Below, piece by piece: positions 32,942 through 44,209 of a DNA stretch of 64,000 nucleotides. Every line of letters begins with the position of its first letter. The first letter of the stretch is position 1. Below the pieces are notes generated by a model. It was not told where the DNA came from, made no database searches, and worked only from the letters and a program-made list of their open reading frames with translations. The DNA comes from Endomychus coccineus (taxonomy: Eukaryota; Arthropoda; Insecta; Coleoptera; Endomychidae). Made by a program: the position numbers and the translations under genes. The stretch lies in assembly GCA_958510875.1 (NCBI GenBank), contig OY294068.1, positions 150,138,388 through 150,202,387 of the forward strand. Reading direction: 5' to 3'.

Positions 32942-33179
32942 CACTAGGAGGTCGGTCAGTACACTACGCATGTGCCCTAAGGGTTAAGACTGAGTGCGAA
33001 TGAGTGTGAGCCGAGAGGAAGAAACATTTCGTTCTCTTCTCTCACTCAGTCTTTCGCGTAAGCCAAGTAGGAGCGCGAGCCGCAGGCTGTCAAGTTGCGC
33101 GAGCTCTATTTTTTAGCACTGTTAAAGGTATGGATGTTCGTTTAAAATCTAAAACTCGAAGACGGCTTAAGTTACAGTC
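32942..33179 (+). repeat. Hairpin-bearing dispersed repeat, copy 2
   Basis: Matches the inverse of 18722-18958. Hairpin arms GACTGAGTGCGAATGAG and CTTCTCTCACTCAGTC at about 32986-33051, followed by CGTAAGCC, GCGCGAGC and the frame starting MDVRLK at about 33130. After 33179 it changes abruptly to an unrelated CAGGCGCGGATCCAG sequence. Confidence 0.6.
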
Positions 33180-34152
33180 AGGCGCGGATCCAGACTTAAT
33201 TCTTGGGGGGGGGGGTCATGTTTACAGTGGGACTCCACCCCAACAGAAATTTTTTTCTCTTAAGAAGGTGTCGTTACAAAATAACTAAACAAGAATAACT
33301 TTTATTAAACTAGTTTTTTTTCAAAATGAACAATAATCATAATGTATCGCGTTCGTTTACCTTTCGCAAACAAGATATATCAACAAATTTTTTCTTTCAT
33401 TTCTGGCATACGTGTCAATGCATTCAAACGACAGTTTTATCTATACAATTAAAATTCTATCTTCAAAATCTTACGTGAAAATCGGCAAAAGCGGGAATGG
33501 TACGCAAAATGCAAATTAATGTACATGTATTTTTCAGTTCTATGAACATTTTTTAGATAATTATAAAGATATAACCGCAATAACTTTAAAATTGTTCTAA
33601 ATTGTATAATATTTTTCAATAAGAAATTATATAAACATACATCCTCAACAATATAATCAACCAATGTGAAAATACTGAACAAAATTCATGCAAGGACATT
33701 TTTGTTCAGCATCATTGAAACGACATTCCTACATCAGTTAAATAAAGGTTGAAATCCTAATTATCTTAGTATAGTAGGTCGAATTTTGTATGTGAAATAC
33801 AATACATAACAATATTGCATGTTTTTCAATTTTCCAGGATAATTTTGTTCAGGAGTACAAAATGTATAAAAAAAGTAAATGTAAGACATTTGAGCGTCTC
33901 TTGACTTTCTTTTACGTGCGTTAGATGACGTTCTCCGTTAAATTGTAACATTTTCAGTTGGCCAATTTAATAGTATTATCTTGAAAGCAGCCCTTTATAA
34001 ACCCAAAACAGACATCAGATTCAAATTATTCATTTTGAAAAAACACAATCAAACCTAAATTTTGCGTTTAACTTCTGTTTCTAACCTAAAAGTGATTGGT
34101 ATATCCTTATACCAATCATTTTTAGGTTAGATAACGATTGAGTTTGGTCTCA
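33180..34152. other. Possible solitary DNA-transposon end, then AT-rich sequence
   Basis: GCGCGGATCCAG followed by a ten-base G run (33182-33215) looks like the end of a hAT-type element, but no matching opposite end was found. The remainder to 34152 holds no recognised gene. Confidence 0.25.
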
Positions 34153-34160
34153 GTTCTAGT

Positions 34161-34618
34161 CAGGGCCGGAACTACAATGGGGCAACCAGGGCCCCCTGAA
34201 CGAAGGACAAAAACAGAAAAAAAAATTCGAAGTGCAAGCATTTTTAGCGCTGTCTCATTGTTCTTCGTTATGTGAAAATTTATTAACTCATTAATTTATT
34301 TATTTAGAATAATAGAAGCTATTGCGAAAAATCTGTTTAATAAAATTACTTCTAAACCTATAAGATTCTGTACAAATCTTGCGCTTAGAAAATTGATTGA
34401 TGATGTTATAATGTCTGATGTTTTAACTTACAAATTAATATGTAATACAACGTGAAAAATGTATAAGACAAATAAAACAAATCATTTATGAATAGAAATA
34501 ATAATGCCTTGTTTTTTTTTACAAAAATTGGAAAAAATTGAGTTGACAAAGTCAATAGAGAAATAGGGCCCTAACTTAGTCTTGCCCCGGGGCCCCTTTA
34601 ACTGTAGTTCCGGCTCTG
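34161..34618. mobile_element. hAT-type MITE with perfect 8-bp target duplication
   Basis: Ends CAGGGCCGGAACTACA and TGTAGTTCCGGCTCTG are inverted repeats (one mismatch). GTTCTAGT flanks both sides exactly (34153-34160, 34619-34626). The 458-bp interior is AT-rich with no transposase. The CAGGG end and 8-bp duplication are diagnostic of hAT. Confidence 0.92.
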
Positions 34619-34840
34619 GTTCTAGTACTGCATCACCTTGTACCAGAAAAATGAAACTCCTACGAAATGAACATCTGAAAACAGTATCGCTACCAATTGT
34701 ATACATACCATGATTACTATTAAGGTTTGCTGGATTCATTTCATTTGAATTCCGGATGTGGCTCTCAAGCTTAGTTCACATGTTGCAGTGAGCAGAGGTC
34801 TGTATAGTAGGCGCCCCCACTTGCTCCAAATCAAAAAAAA

Positions 34841-35320
34841 AATAATTGAATATTTTGAACTTTTTATGTGCTAATTTGGTCCCAAAGTTAAACCTTTCGT
34901 GCTGCAAAAATATATAAGAAAACACGGGTTTGAAGAGTGGGGGCGCTAGGTAGACGTCTTTTTGGCACCCCCTTAACTAAAAACATAAACTAAATTTGTT
35001 AAAATAATTGAATATTTTGTACTTTTTATGTGCTAATTTGGTCCCAAACTTAAACATTTCGTGATACAAAAACATATGAGAAAACACGGGTTTGAAGAGT
35101 GGGGGCGCTAGGTAGACGTCTTTTTGGCGCCCCCTTAACTAAAAACATAAACTAAATTTGTTAAAATAATTGAATATTTTGTACTTTTTATGTGCTAATT
35201 TGGTCCCAAACTTAAACATTTCGTACTACAAAAATATATAAAAAAACACGGGTTTGAAGAGTGGGGGCGCTAGGTAGACGCCTTTTTGGCGCTCCCTTAA
35301 CTAAAAACATAAAGAAAATA
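34841..35320. repeat. Outer tandem repeat of foldback D, left arm
   Basis: Three units of 162 bp start at 34841, 35003 and 35165. Each contains TTTTTATGTGCTAATTTGG, CACGGGTTTGAAGAGTGGGG and GCGCTAGGTAGACG. The right arm has two inverted units (GTG-ended blocks near 37908 and 38071), so copy number differs between arms. Confidence 0.85.
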
Positions 35321-35401
35321 ATTAACGATATGCGTATAATTTTGTGCTATTTATGTGCTCTATGGAGAGCATAATCAAAAGTGTCCTGGACCATTTAGAA
35401 A

Positions 35402-35665
35402 TTGATTTTCGCAGTGTTTAATTGCGGACGCACTTCTTTTAAACTTAATAAACATATCTTTGGTTTTTTAAACAAAAAAAGGAACATGTCATTAAATGCT
35501 CATCAAAATATACATGTTAATCATTTGTACAGGTTTAATATGTACTCAAAAAGTACCCCAGTTAAAATAGATATTGAAAATGTTAAATGCAAGTACAAAA
35601 ATCTCCTTTTGCATATAAGTCGAGTACATAATAAGCACATAAATATGATGTTATTCAAAAAGTAA
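35402..35665 (+). CDS. Mirrored 87-codon frame in foldback D left arm
   Basis: Starts MIFAVFNCGRTSFKLNKH and ends SRVHNKHINMMLFKK. Its mirror at 37518-37781 (minus) has nearly the same 87 residues. CKYKNLLLHISRVH vaguely resembles a C2H2 finger half, but no family is recognised. The frame may persist only because the arms are kept alike; real coding is unproven. Confidence 0.25.
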   Translation: MIFAVFNCGRTSFKLNKHIFGFLNKKRNMSLNAHQNIHVNHLYRFNMYSKSTPVKIDIENVKCKYKNLLLHISRVHNKHINMMLFKK

Positions 35666-36363
35666 CTTTGAACAACATCAAATTTATGTGCTAATTATGT
35701 ACTCGACGTATATGCATAAGGATAACTGTATACTTGCAATTAACATTTTCGAAATGCGTTTTAACTGGGGGACGCGCTGGTAAGACGTCTAGTCAATGTA
35801 TTTTTTAATCGATATGTATTAAAAGTACTTTTGAATAACATCAGATTTATGTGCTAATTATGTACTCGACTTATACGCATAAGCAGAATTCCGAACATGC
35901 AATTAACATTTTCGACATTAATTTTTACTGGGGGCGTGGAGGTAAGACGTCTAGTCAATGTACTTTTTACTTGATATGTATCAAAAGTACTTTTACATAA
36001 CACCAGATTTATGTGCTAATTATGTACTCGACTTATATGCATAAGGAGAATTCTGTACTTGCAATTAACATTTTAACAAATTCATTTTTACTGGGGGGCG
36101 CGGTGGTAAGACACCCAGTCAATGTACTTTTTATTTGATATGTATCAAAATACTTTTACATAACACCAGATTTATGTGCTAATTATGTACTTGAATGAAA
36201 ATTGTTTGAAGTGACTCAAAAATAAGGACAAAAGCGTCATAATCATGACGCATTTTTTACAGTGATAAACAAATGTAAATTGTGCTGAATAATTTCAAAC
36301 AATCGGAAAACGAATTTTTTATTACGTAGGGAGTCTTTTTGGTCAAAGATTGTATTTATTAGG

Positions 36364-36705
36364 CTACTCTTCGTTCACTTTCGTTCGACGGTATACGATG
36401 TACAGTGGAAGGATTTTTCTTTCCTTCATGACGCCTTTTGTTCGGCTTAGCAGATCGTCCATCTCGACCCAGGACTGATTCGGTCTGCGTCCAAACGTCT
36501 TGTAATGCCCTATGGCGTTCTCGTTGAATACTCGCAAAGACCTTGGATGTTGGTAGTGGATGACGGAAGACAATTCGAAGATGTCTCGTAAAAATAGGTA
36601 ACTCAATGTGTGTCGGTATAGTTTGCAATACCACTCCGGTGGAATTCTGGCCGACACAAATATCCAGTAGAAGAAAAGCACCTGCAAGATACAATAGTGT
36701 CCCAC
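36364..36705 (-). CDS. Unknown frame in foldback D core
   Basis: A 113-codon frame in the unique core containing IPPEWYCKLYRHTLSYLFLR and HPRSLRVFNENAIGHYKTFG. A second frame of similar length overlaps it in another phase, so the coding phase is unsure. An acceptor-like TATCTTGCAG precedes it on the minus strand near 36680, raising the possibility of a captured exon. No family recognised. Confidence 0.3.
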   Translation of the reverse strand: MGHYCILQVLFFYWIFVSARIPPEWYCKLYRHTLSYLFLRDIFELSSVIHYQHPRSLRVFNENAIGHYKTFGRRPNQSWVEMDDLLSRTKGVMKERKILPLYIVYRRTKVNEE

Positions 36706-36844
36706 ATCAACTTAGAATGTATATTTTTATACAGATATATATATATATAGTTAAGGGAAAAATTCTATCGACAGCGTATAGATTGTTGAGTTATTAAGCA
36801 CAAAGCAATATAAACAAATACAAATTATATAATTAATTATTCGA

Positions 36845-37060
36845 TTACGTATTATTTAATATAACATCTAATATAAGGTTATAGTTTTGTTGTAGAAGCT
36901 GAGCACTCAAGTTTTGACCGTTGATCAGCTCGAAAGGTATCGTGATGTGAGTGCTGTCCTGAACGTTCGCCGAGCAATCGTTTTCGCAGAAGGCCGAGTT
37001 TTGCTTGTATGATATCGGGTTAAAAGAACTTTTTGATACATCTCGAGGGAAAAGTACATC
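36845..37060 (-). CDS. Unknown frame in foldback D core, upstream of the previous
   Basis: Minus-strand frame with NPISYKQNSAFCENDCSANV, STHITIPFELINGQNLSAQL and a stop at 36845. It lies just upstream of 36364-36705 on the same strand, so the two could be exons of one captured or element-encoded gene. The first part of the longer frame (to 37117) is arm sequence and is excluded. No family recognised. Confidence 0.3.
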   Translation of the reverse strand, partial: DVLFPRDVSKSSFNPISYKQNSAFCENDCSANVQDSTHITIPFELINGQNLSAQLLQQNYNLILDVILNNT

Positions 37061-37517
37061 GACTAGACGCCCCCCCCCTTCCCCAGTTACAATGAATTCT
37101 GAAAATGTTAATTGCAAATATACAATTATCCTTATGCATGTAAGTCAAGTACATAATTAGCACATAAATCTGGTGTCATGTAAAAGTACTTTTGATACAT
37201 ATCAAGTTAAAAGTACATTGACTAGACGTCTTACCACCGCGCCCCCAGTAGAAATTAATGTCGAAAATGTTAATTGCAAGTTCGGAATTCTGCTTATGCG
37301 TATAAGTCGAGTACATAATTAGCACATAAATCTGGTGTTATTCAAAAGTACTTTTGATACATATCGATTAAAAAGTACATTGACTAGACGTCTTACCAGC
37401 GCGCCCCCCCCCCCCTAGTTAAAACGCATTTCGAAAATGTTAATTGCAAGTATGCAATTATCCTTATGCATATAAGTCGAGTACATAATTAGCACATAAA
37501 TTTGATGTTGTTCAAAG

Positions 37518-37781
37518 TTACTTTTTGAATAACATCATATTTATTTGCTTATTATGTACTCGACTTATATGCAAAAGGAGATTTTTGTACTTGCATTTAA
37601 CATTTTCAATATCTATTTTAACTGGGGTACTTTTTGAGTACATATTAAACATGTAAAAATGATTAACATGTAAATTTTGATGAGCATTTAATGACAAGTT
37701 TCTTGTTTTGTTTAAAAAACCAAGGATATGTTTATTAAGTTTGAAAGAAGTGCGTCCGCGATTAAACACTGCGAAAATCAA
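37518..37781 (-). CDS. Mirrored 87-codon frame in foldback D right arm
   Basis: Inverted counterpart of 35402-35665, differing at a few residues (CGRTSFK to RGRTSFK, HIFGFLNKK to HILGFLNKT, NMSLN to NLSLN). Several differences between the arms change residues, which does not argue for strong protein constraint. Confidence 0.25.
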   Translation of the reverse strand: MIFAVFNRGRTSFKLNKHILGFLNKTRNLSLNAHQNLHVNHFYMFNMYSKSTPVKIDIENVKCKYKNLLLHISRVHNKQINMMLFKK

Positions 37782-38235
37782 TTTCTAAATGGTCCAGGAC
37801 ACTTTTGATTATGCTCTCCATAGAGCACATAAATAGCACAAAATTATACGCATATTGTTAATTATTTTGTTTATGTTTTTAGTTAAGGGAGCGCCAAAAA
37901 GGCGTCTACCTAGCGCCCCCACTCTTCAAACCCGTGTTTTTTTTATAAATTTTTGTAGCACGAAATGTTTAAGTTTGGGACCAAATTAGCACATAAAAAG
38001 TACAAAATATTCAATTATTTTAACAAATTTAGTTTATGTTTTTAGTTAAGGGGGCGCCAAAAAGACGTCTACCTAGCGCCCCCACTCTTCAAACCCGTGT
38101 TTTCTTATATATTTTTGTAGCACGAAATGTTTAAGTTTGGGACCAAATTAGCACATAAAAAGTACAAAATATTCAATTATTTTTCATTTGATTTGGAGCA
38201 AGTGGGGGCGCCTACTATATAGACCTAGTGAGTAG

Positions 38236-39499
38236 TTTCCCATCATTCACTCGTTCAATTAGTGACAAAAATTGACGTCAGGTTGGTAGCACTCATGCGC
38301 GTTGTGTAAGGTCATGTTCAATGGTTGAACGGTTGAAGTTTTAATCGGTTAGTTAGCGCCAAAAGTAATCTTTTGCAAATAAAATGTGTGTTCCTGTTCA
38401 AATACTAATTTCGCGACTACAGCGTGATTTTACATATATTATCTACTATTTCGCAAGGGCATTTTGAAGAATTTCACGATTTTCGACGTTCCTTTTTAAG
38501 GTTATATGTCACCACAAAATAAAAAATCACAAATCGTAACTGGGGTTTTCTAGTAAACCATGTTTTTTGTTCCTCAGTTTTGAATTCGCTCTGCCCATTT
38601 ATTATTCTAATATTTTATCTTTATTTGAAGTTATGTGACGCTTCACAGACTTCTCCATTCCTCCAGTCCATTGTTTCTTCAGCTGTTTCTACTGTTGAAT
38701 ATATCTTATCTCTCTGGGTTTCGCTTTATTAATTACCAGTACCTATCATTTATGTTTATTTCTAGCCCTGTATATAGATCCTTTCAGAATGATTTTTCTT
38801 GGTATTTTGGATTCATCTTAATGTGCTTCACTTCAATTACATTAAGAAGTTAATTACTTGTTTAAATTTGTTATAATAAATTGAGCTGCTACAAGATGGT
38901 GGCCAATATGAATATAAAATAAATTGTCTTTGAACAATAACGTGCTATTTTCCACATATATAGAACATACACTACATGGGGTTTAAAAGCAAGATAAATC
39001 GATAATATTCACTCTCGAAGGCTTATTAAGTTTCATAAAAACTTCGGAGTGGTGGGTGATGTAGGTACCTGATAAATTATTATCTAGAACGGTTCTAAGC
39101 TTCACATCATGTTCAATTTCTTTGTACGTTAGTAGGAGGAACATATGAAATATTGAATTTGAGATCTTATTGTAATATTCTATCTCAGAGTAATAAAAGA
39201 CAATTCTTTGTTAAAAAGCTATTGTCACGTGATTCCCCTCACTCGTTAATGTTGGTTAAGTTGGATTTGGATAAATATACTTTAATTCATAATAAACAAA
39301 CTTTAGTTCATAAGGAACTTGAAGCAGTTTCAATTTTTGAAGCGTTCTTAACTTATAATTATGTTTCATTATCTGATCATTCTGGAGATTTGATGTGAAA
39401 ACGTATTAGAAAAAGAATAGGAAAATGTATGACATTTTTTGGAAATTGCTAGCAATCAAATTACCAAAAAATAGCTTAGTTGGGCCCACTGTGCGCCCC
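38236..39499. other. Stretch without recognised genes
   Basis: Short frames at 38635-38853 and 39153-39398 have no familiar motif. No repeats noticed. Confidence 0.35.
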
Positions 39500-39511
39500 G
39501 TGGTCAGAAGC

Positions 39512-40670
39512 CTATTCTATTCTAGCAGGTTTGTGGCCCGCCAGAAACCCAGAATATTGCCAGTGCTGGCTTCCATGAGTTCTTCTGGGAGCAGTTTTGA
39601 CTCTCCGGTGTTGATGCCTGAGGGATTCTAATGCTGGGCATTCTAACAGGATGTGAGAGGAAGTTTCTCCCGCCTCTCTGCATTTGCTACATAATGAGTC
39701 ATCCGCGATGCCAATAGTGTGAAGGTGTTTGTTAAGAACACAGTGGCCGGTTCGGATTCTAGTCATCTCTCTAATGCCCCTTCTGTTCAGAGAAAGGCGT
39801 TTCTTTGCGAGCCTAGGCACAGGCTCTTTGATGAAGAGCTTGGCCTGCCTCATGCGTGGTGATTCTTGCCAGACCAGTTCAGGCCACTCTTTGTTCAGTT
39901 CGCCCATACGGGCGAGACCCCTCACCCAATTCGATGAAACGACCATTGGCTCCGGCCCGACAGGGGCGCTAGACGACACTCGCCTGGCCAGGGAGTTGGC
40001 CATTTGGTTTTTTTCAACTCCGCGGTGTCCAGGGACCCAGATGAGTTGAACTTTATTTCTCCTGGCTAGTTCAGTCAGTGTATCTCTGTATTCTTTGACA
40101 ACCCTTGATGTAACTCTGGGTGATTTGAGAGCTCCCAGAGCCGACCGGCTGTCTGTGCAAATATATATGCGCCTATTTACATAAATTCTTCTTCTTGCCT
40201 ATTTATATAGTTCCGCGGGTTTTCCATGGCACAAGTCAATATTGCGTAAACCTCCGCCTGAAAAACCGTGCAGTAAGCGCCTAGTCACTGAGATAGTGAT
40301 TTTTGGCTTTTTTAGGTACACTCCCGCCCCAGAGACCTGCCCTACCTTGGACCCATCTGTGAACCATACGAGCCCATCTGGTGGCAGTAGGGGAGAGTTC
40401 CGTTACTCCAATCTCCTCTATCCGGGAAGAGGATTTTGGGAGAAGTGAGACATATAGCAAAGATCATGCTATCTGGCTTCGCTTCTAGTATGGGGCATTT
40501 GGGGATTGCCTCACTTAAAATCGATCGGTGGCCACGAGAGTACTTCGTTTCGGTTCAATAGCCTAGGCCCTCTAACCTATGCGCCGTTCTCATGGCCTCA
40601 GTGAGGTTGCATACCATCTTTACTTCAACCACTTCTTACTCTCAAATATCACGCTAGGTATTGAAAATAC
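39512..40670 (-). pseudogene. Non-LTR retrotransposon RNase H and C-terminal tail (I/R1/LOA-like)
   Basis: Minus strand encodes an RNase H: VWFTDGSKVGQVSGAGVY (first Asp, about 40365), the RRIYICTDSRSALGALKSPR segment (third acidic residue, about 40165) and LIWVPGHRGVEKNQMANSLA (about 40020). The tail has RIRTGHCVLNKHLHTIGIAD and LCSKCREAGETSSHILLECP (a CCHC-like knuckle), ending at 39512. RNase H removes RNA from the cDNA hybrid; the tail binds nucleic acid. The polymerase is missing and frameshifts lie before 40003. Confidence 0.85.
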
Positions 40671-40735
40671 GAACTGTCGTTGCTGATTTCATTGGAGTTT
40701 TACGATCCTGTACTTGCAGAAGAATCAACAGGGTA

Positions 40736-41419
40736 CAGTGGCGTTACTAGGTGAAGTGGCGCCCGTGGCAATTGTTGTAATCGCGCCCCCTTTGAAAATT
40801 CATAACCAAATTTATTTGTTCTCGCTTCACATCTATCTATATAAATGTTTATTTATTTATTGAACTTGAGTAACCTGCTCGTTATATATGCACCTTCTTC
40901 GTCTTCGTTGATGCAAATGCAACAATTAGACGGTTGAAATCTGCCTTCTCAACCTCTTCCAGTTCGACGCTCAGCAAAGCAAAGTCGCTTAACCGACCTT
41001 GACCCATGAAGGTTCGAAGATTAATTTGCTGAATGATCTTTCACAGCTAGCGATGGAAACTGCAATCGTGATTAATATTTGGATGGTGATTTGAAGATTC
41101 GGGAAGACGATCTCGTCTCCGTATTGCACGATGAATCGCAGAATGTCTTTAGGTCGTGAAAGTTTTACGTTGGCCCTGGTGCTGAGGAACATTCTGAAGT
41201 CCAAAATTTCTTCATACAGCTGCTGACCATCGACATCGCAGTTGTAGAGATTTTAAGATTATTGATTTAATTTTACGCTAACCTCAGTTTTGAACGGAAC
41301 CCTGTGACGGTGACGTCATCATCGTTTACGAACTATGTGTAAAGAGTGCCAAGCGGCGCCTCCTCGGTTTTGGCGCCCAGGACACGTGCCCTGTTTGCCA
41401 TACGCTAGATACGCCTCTG
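40736..41419 (-). mobile_element. Short hAT transposon derivative
   Basis: Ends CAGTGGCGTTACTAGG and (inverted) CAGAGGCGTATCTAGCG; flanks ACAGGGTA and AGAGGGTT agree at 6 of 8 positions. The minus strand encodes ITIAVSIASCERSFSKL (40989-41204), the hAT dimerisation motif. At 684 bp it is an internally deleted, non-autonomous copy, distinct from the one at 24205. Confidence 0.82.
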
Positions 41420-41427
41420 AGAGGGTT

Positions 41428-42324
41428 TCATATGCTATTGCAACTTTGAGGAATTGCTATATGATAAACTGTCACAAACAAGATAGGCAGTACTTTGTAA
41501 TATCTGATTTGAAGAAATTTATCAAATTAGTGAAAATCAAACTTTTGATAGTTATTTTATTCAAGTTAAAAAGTTGGGTTCTCTACTTATCATGTCAAAT
41601 AATACAAGTTATTTGTAATCTTGAATTCCATTTTCTAACAACTGTAGTGTTTACCAAATATTCGAATAAAAAATATAACTGCATGTAATTATTTAAAATA
41701 AGAAAAAGGAACATTCAATGTCTAGCTTCCTGGAGACACACTCTCCGGAGCTGGTACTTAAGGATGGTGTCCTGTGAAGTCATTCAAATTCTAACATGGA
41801 AAAGATTCATTCATGCTTCTAATTTGATGAAACAAGTGACTCCTGATTTTCATTGGGATTTTGAATAAAATTAATTTTTGAAAATGTGTTACTTCACATT
41901 TTCTTTCTTCACAATACTATCCATTTTTTTTTTGTAAATAGCTCGGAATCAAATTAACAACAAATAGGTATGGTATGGTATCACTTATTTGACTACATGA
42001 GATATATTAAATAATATCCAATCGATTTCAAAGGATGCGCGTGTGATATATGTTTATAGCCAGAAAAACACGGTTGTCCTTATGGTTCAATAGAATAATA
42101 TAATTTCATTTGAAAGACAGAAGATGAATGCCAGAAATATTATTTGGAAAGGGGCTATCACGCCCAAAAACGATACAGTTCCTATTACCACCATAATAAA
42201 GCAATCTGTATAATTTCAAGTAGATACGACCAGCAGAAACTGCGCAGTCGTCTCCACAGTGGGTTGCGCACGTACATACACATGCGCACACAAACATACA
42301 CCGACAGACATCATATCGAAAATA
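41428..42324. other. Stretch without recognised genes
   Basis: Two overlapping frames at 42106-42390 on opposite strands show no known motif; the right part overlaps the next hAT end. Confidence 0.35.
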
Positions 42325-43039
42325 GTCTAGATCAGGGGTCTCCAAACTTCCCAGCCTTAGGGCCATACCGTTTACTCCAGTAAGTTCCAACGGCCAAAAC
42401 CGTTCTAATTTTCCGGCCGTTATCCATAATTTCTAGACTATTCGCCAAGTACGCGCCCTGAGCGAGCATACGCTTGCTAAATTCGCTAGTTCAATTACTA
42501 TTGTTTACTAACTATACAATATGGTTATGATAGGAAATTTGTAGTGATAATACCCTTTATCGCTAACAGATAGCTCTAGTAGTACATTCGAAAGCGCAGT
42601 AACAATTAAACATTCGCGAATAATCTCGCTGCTTCGAGAAACTTCTGGTGTCCTCTACTCACTTCTAGATGGCAGTAATTGGAGTATGAAAAGGCTATTG
42701 GCGCGACCGCGAGTCAGTCCGCCTGGAGAAGGCGAAGGAAGCGAAACTGTCTGTTGTGAAATAAAGTAGTGCGCAACTTTTCAAAACTTGTTTGTGTATG
42801 TTCAAAAGACATCTTCGTTACAGTATTTTGATTTGACTTGTTGTTTTTGTGTGATTTACTAGTATGGAGATAAGAGAAAAGTAGATAGTGAATGCAGAAC
42901 ATTCAAAGATAAATGGAACTTTCAATATTTCTTAATTTAGTCCAGTAAGAAGCCACTATGTTCTCAAGGTATATAACATTAAACGTCATAATAAAACAAA
43001 AAATTTTCAAAATAATCGAAACATACTGGAAATTTGCCG

Positions 43040-44055
43040 ACAAAAAAATTTCAAGCTTTGAAGCGCAGATTCAAATCGCAGCAATGTTTGTCAACTCAAT
43101 ACTGAACAAGAAACTGCAACTCGTGCCAGCTTTCGTGTGACTCTTGAAATTGCGAAACGTGGAAAACCATTCACCGATGGAGAAATGATCAAAGAATGCG
43201 AAATTGCAGTAGCCGAAGAAATGTGCCCCAAAAAGGTAAATTTATTCAAAACTGTCAGTTTGTCAGCAAACACCGTGGCTCGGAGGGTAGAAGACATAGT
43301 ACAAAATATATCATCTCAACTGTCTGACAAAAATGGACATCTCGAGTGGTATTCTCTGGCCTTGGATGAGTCAACGGATGTGTCAGATACTGCTCAGGTG
43401 CTGATTTTTATTCGAGGAGTAGATAAAAGGTATGAAGTGTTTGAAGAACTTCTTGACGTTGATAGTATTCACGGCACGACTAATGGGGAAGATACTTTAA
43501 CGGAAGTTGAAATTGCCTTTAATAAAAAGAACCTTCGTTGGAAAAAATTGAATCAATTACTACTGAGGGAGGCAAAAACATGTGTGGTAAAAATAAAGGA
43601 GTGGTTGCTTTTGTGTCAAAAGGCTGTAGAAAATGATGGTGGTTCAACCATTATTCATCAAGAGTCCTTGTGTGGGAAATGTTTAGATATATCTGAAGTT
43701 CTAAAACCTGTCATATCAGTTGTTAATTTCATCAGATCCACTGGGCTGAATCACCGACAACTCGGCGAGTTTAATGAAGACATTGGAGGAAATGACTTAC
43801 CATATCATACTGCCGTAAGCTATCTTAGTTGCGTAAAAGTCATTCGGCGCTTTGTTGATAAAAATTTTTTTTAATGAAAATCGTCGCTCATTTACCGAAT
43901 GGCTATATGGAAGTTAGCATTATGTGTCAATGTGACAAAAAATATGAACGAACTGAATTTGAAATTGCAAGGAGAAAACCAGTTCTCTCTGATTTATACA
44001 TTAATATCAAATCGTTCCGGCAGAAGATAGTACTGTTTCAATCACAATTACGTTA
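43040..44055 (+). pseudogene. hAT transposase, GTF2IRD2-like, decayed but with a 245-codon open stretch
   Basis: A DDE transposase of the hAT superfamily. The open stretch 43137-43874 reads RGKPFTDGEMIKECEIAVAE, LSANTVARRVEDIVQNISSQ, LEWYSLALDESTDVSDTAQV (first catalytic Asp region) and VISVVNFIRSTGLNHRQLGE. An internal deletion follows LRWKKLNQL, removing the usual TTDG segment. The frame before 43137 is shifted (EQETATRASFRV), and after 43874 it continues broken to 44055 (CQCDKKYERTEFEIAR). The C-terminal dimerisation motif was not found. Confidence 0.85.
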
Positions 44056-44209
44056 GAAAGAATAATTTTAAAACATTTGAAATATTTAGCCACACTACTG
44101 AGACTGATTGTCCCGTCGATTTTGCAATCGTAGCTTTGAGTGCTTTGAAGATAAATTTTGATACACGACTTTGATGTCATTGCGAATGAAATCAATATTT
44201 TTCAAAATC

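Larger units (their letters stand above)
34796..38226. mobile_element. Foldback-type element D, 3.4 kb, with 9-bp target duplication
   Basis: Outer ends AGGTCTGTATAGTAGGCGCC (34796) and its inverse ending at 38226. AGTGAGCAG (34787-34795) and AGTGAGTAG (38227-38235) form a 9-bp duplication with one mismatch. Arms are compartmentalised: an outer ~162-bp tandem (three units left, two right), an inner non-repeated block with mirrored frames, then a second ~162-bp tandem (about three units per arm). The unique core is about 36200-37055. The 9-bp duplication and tandem-repeat arms match Drosophila FB and Mutator-related elements. Confidence 0.88.

Noticed and set aside
33182..34160. A full hAT element starting at GCGCGGATCCAG
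   Set aside because: No matching inverted end or target duplication found downstream; only one end-like sequence is present.
34841..36190. 162-bp tandem units considered as centromeric satellite
   Set aside because: They are mirrored in an inverted arm and bounded by a 9-bp target duplication, so they are internal to a transposon.
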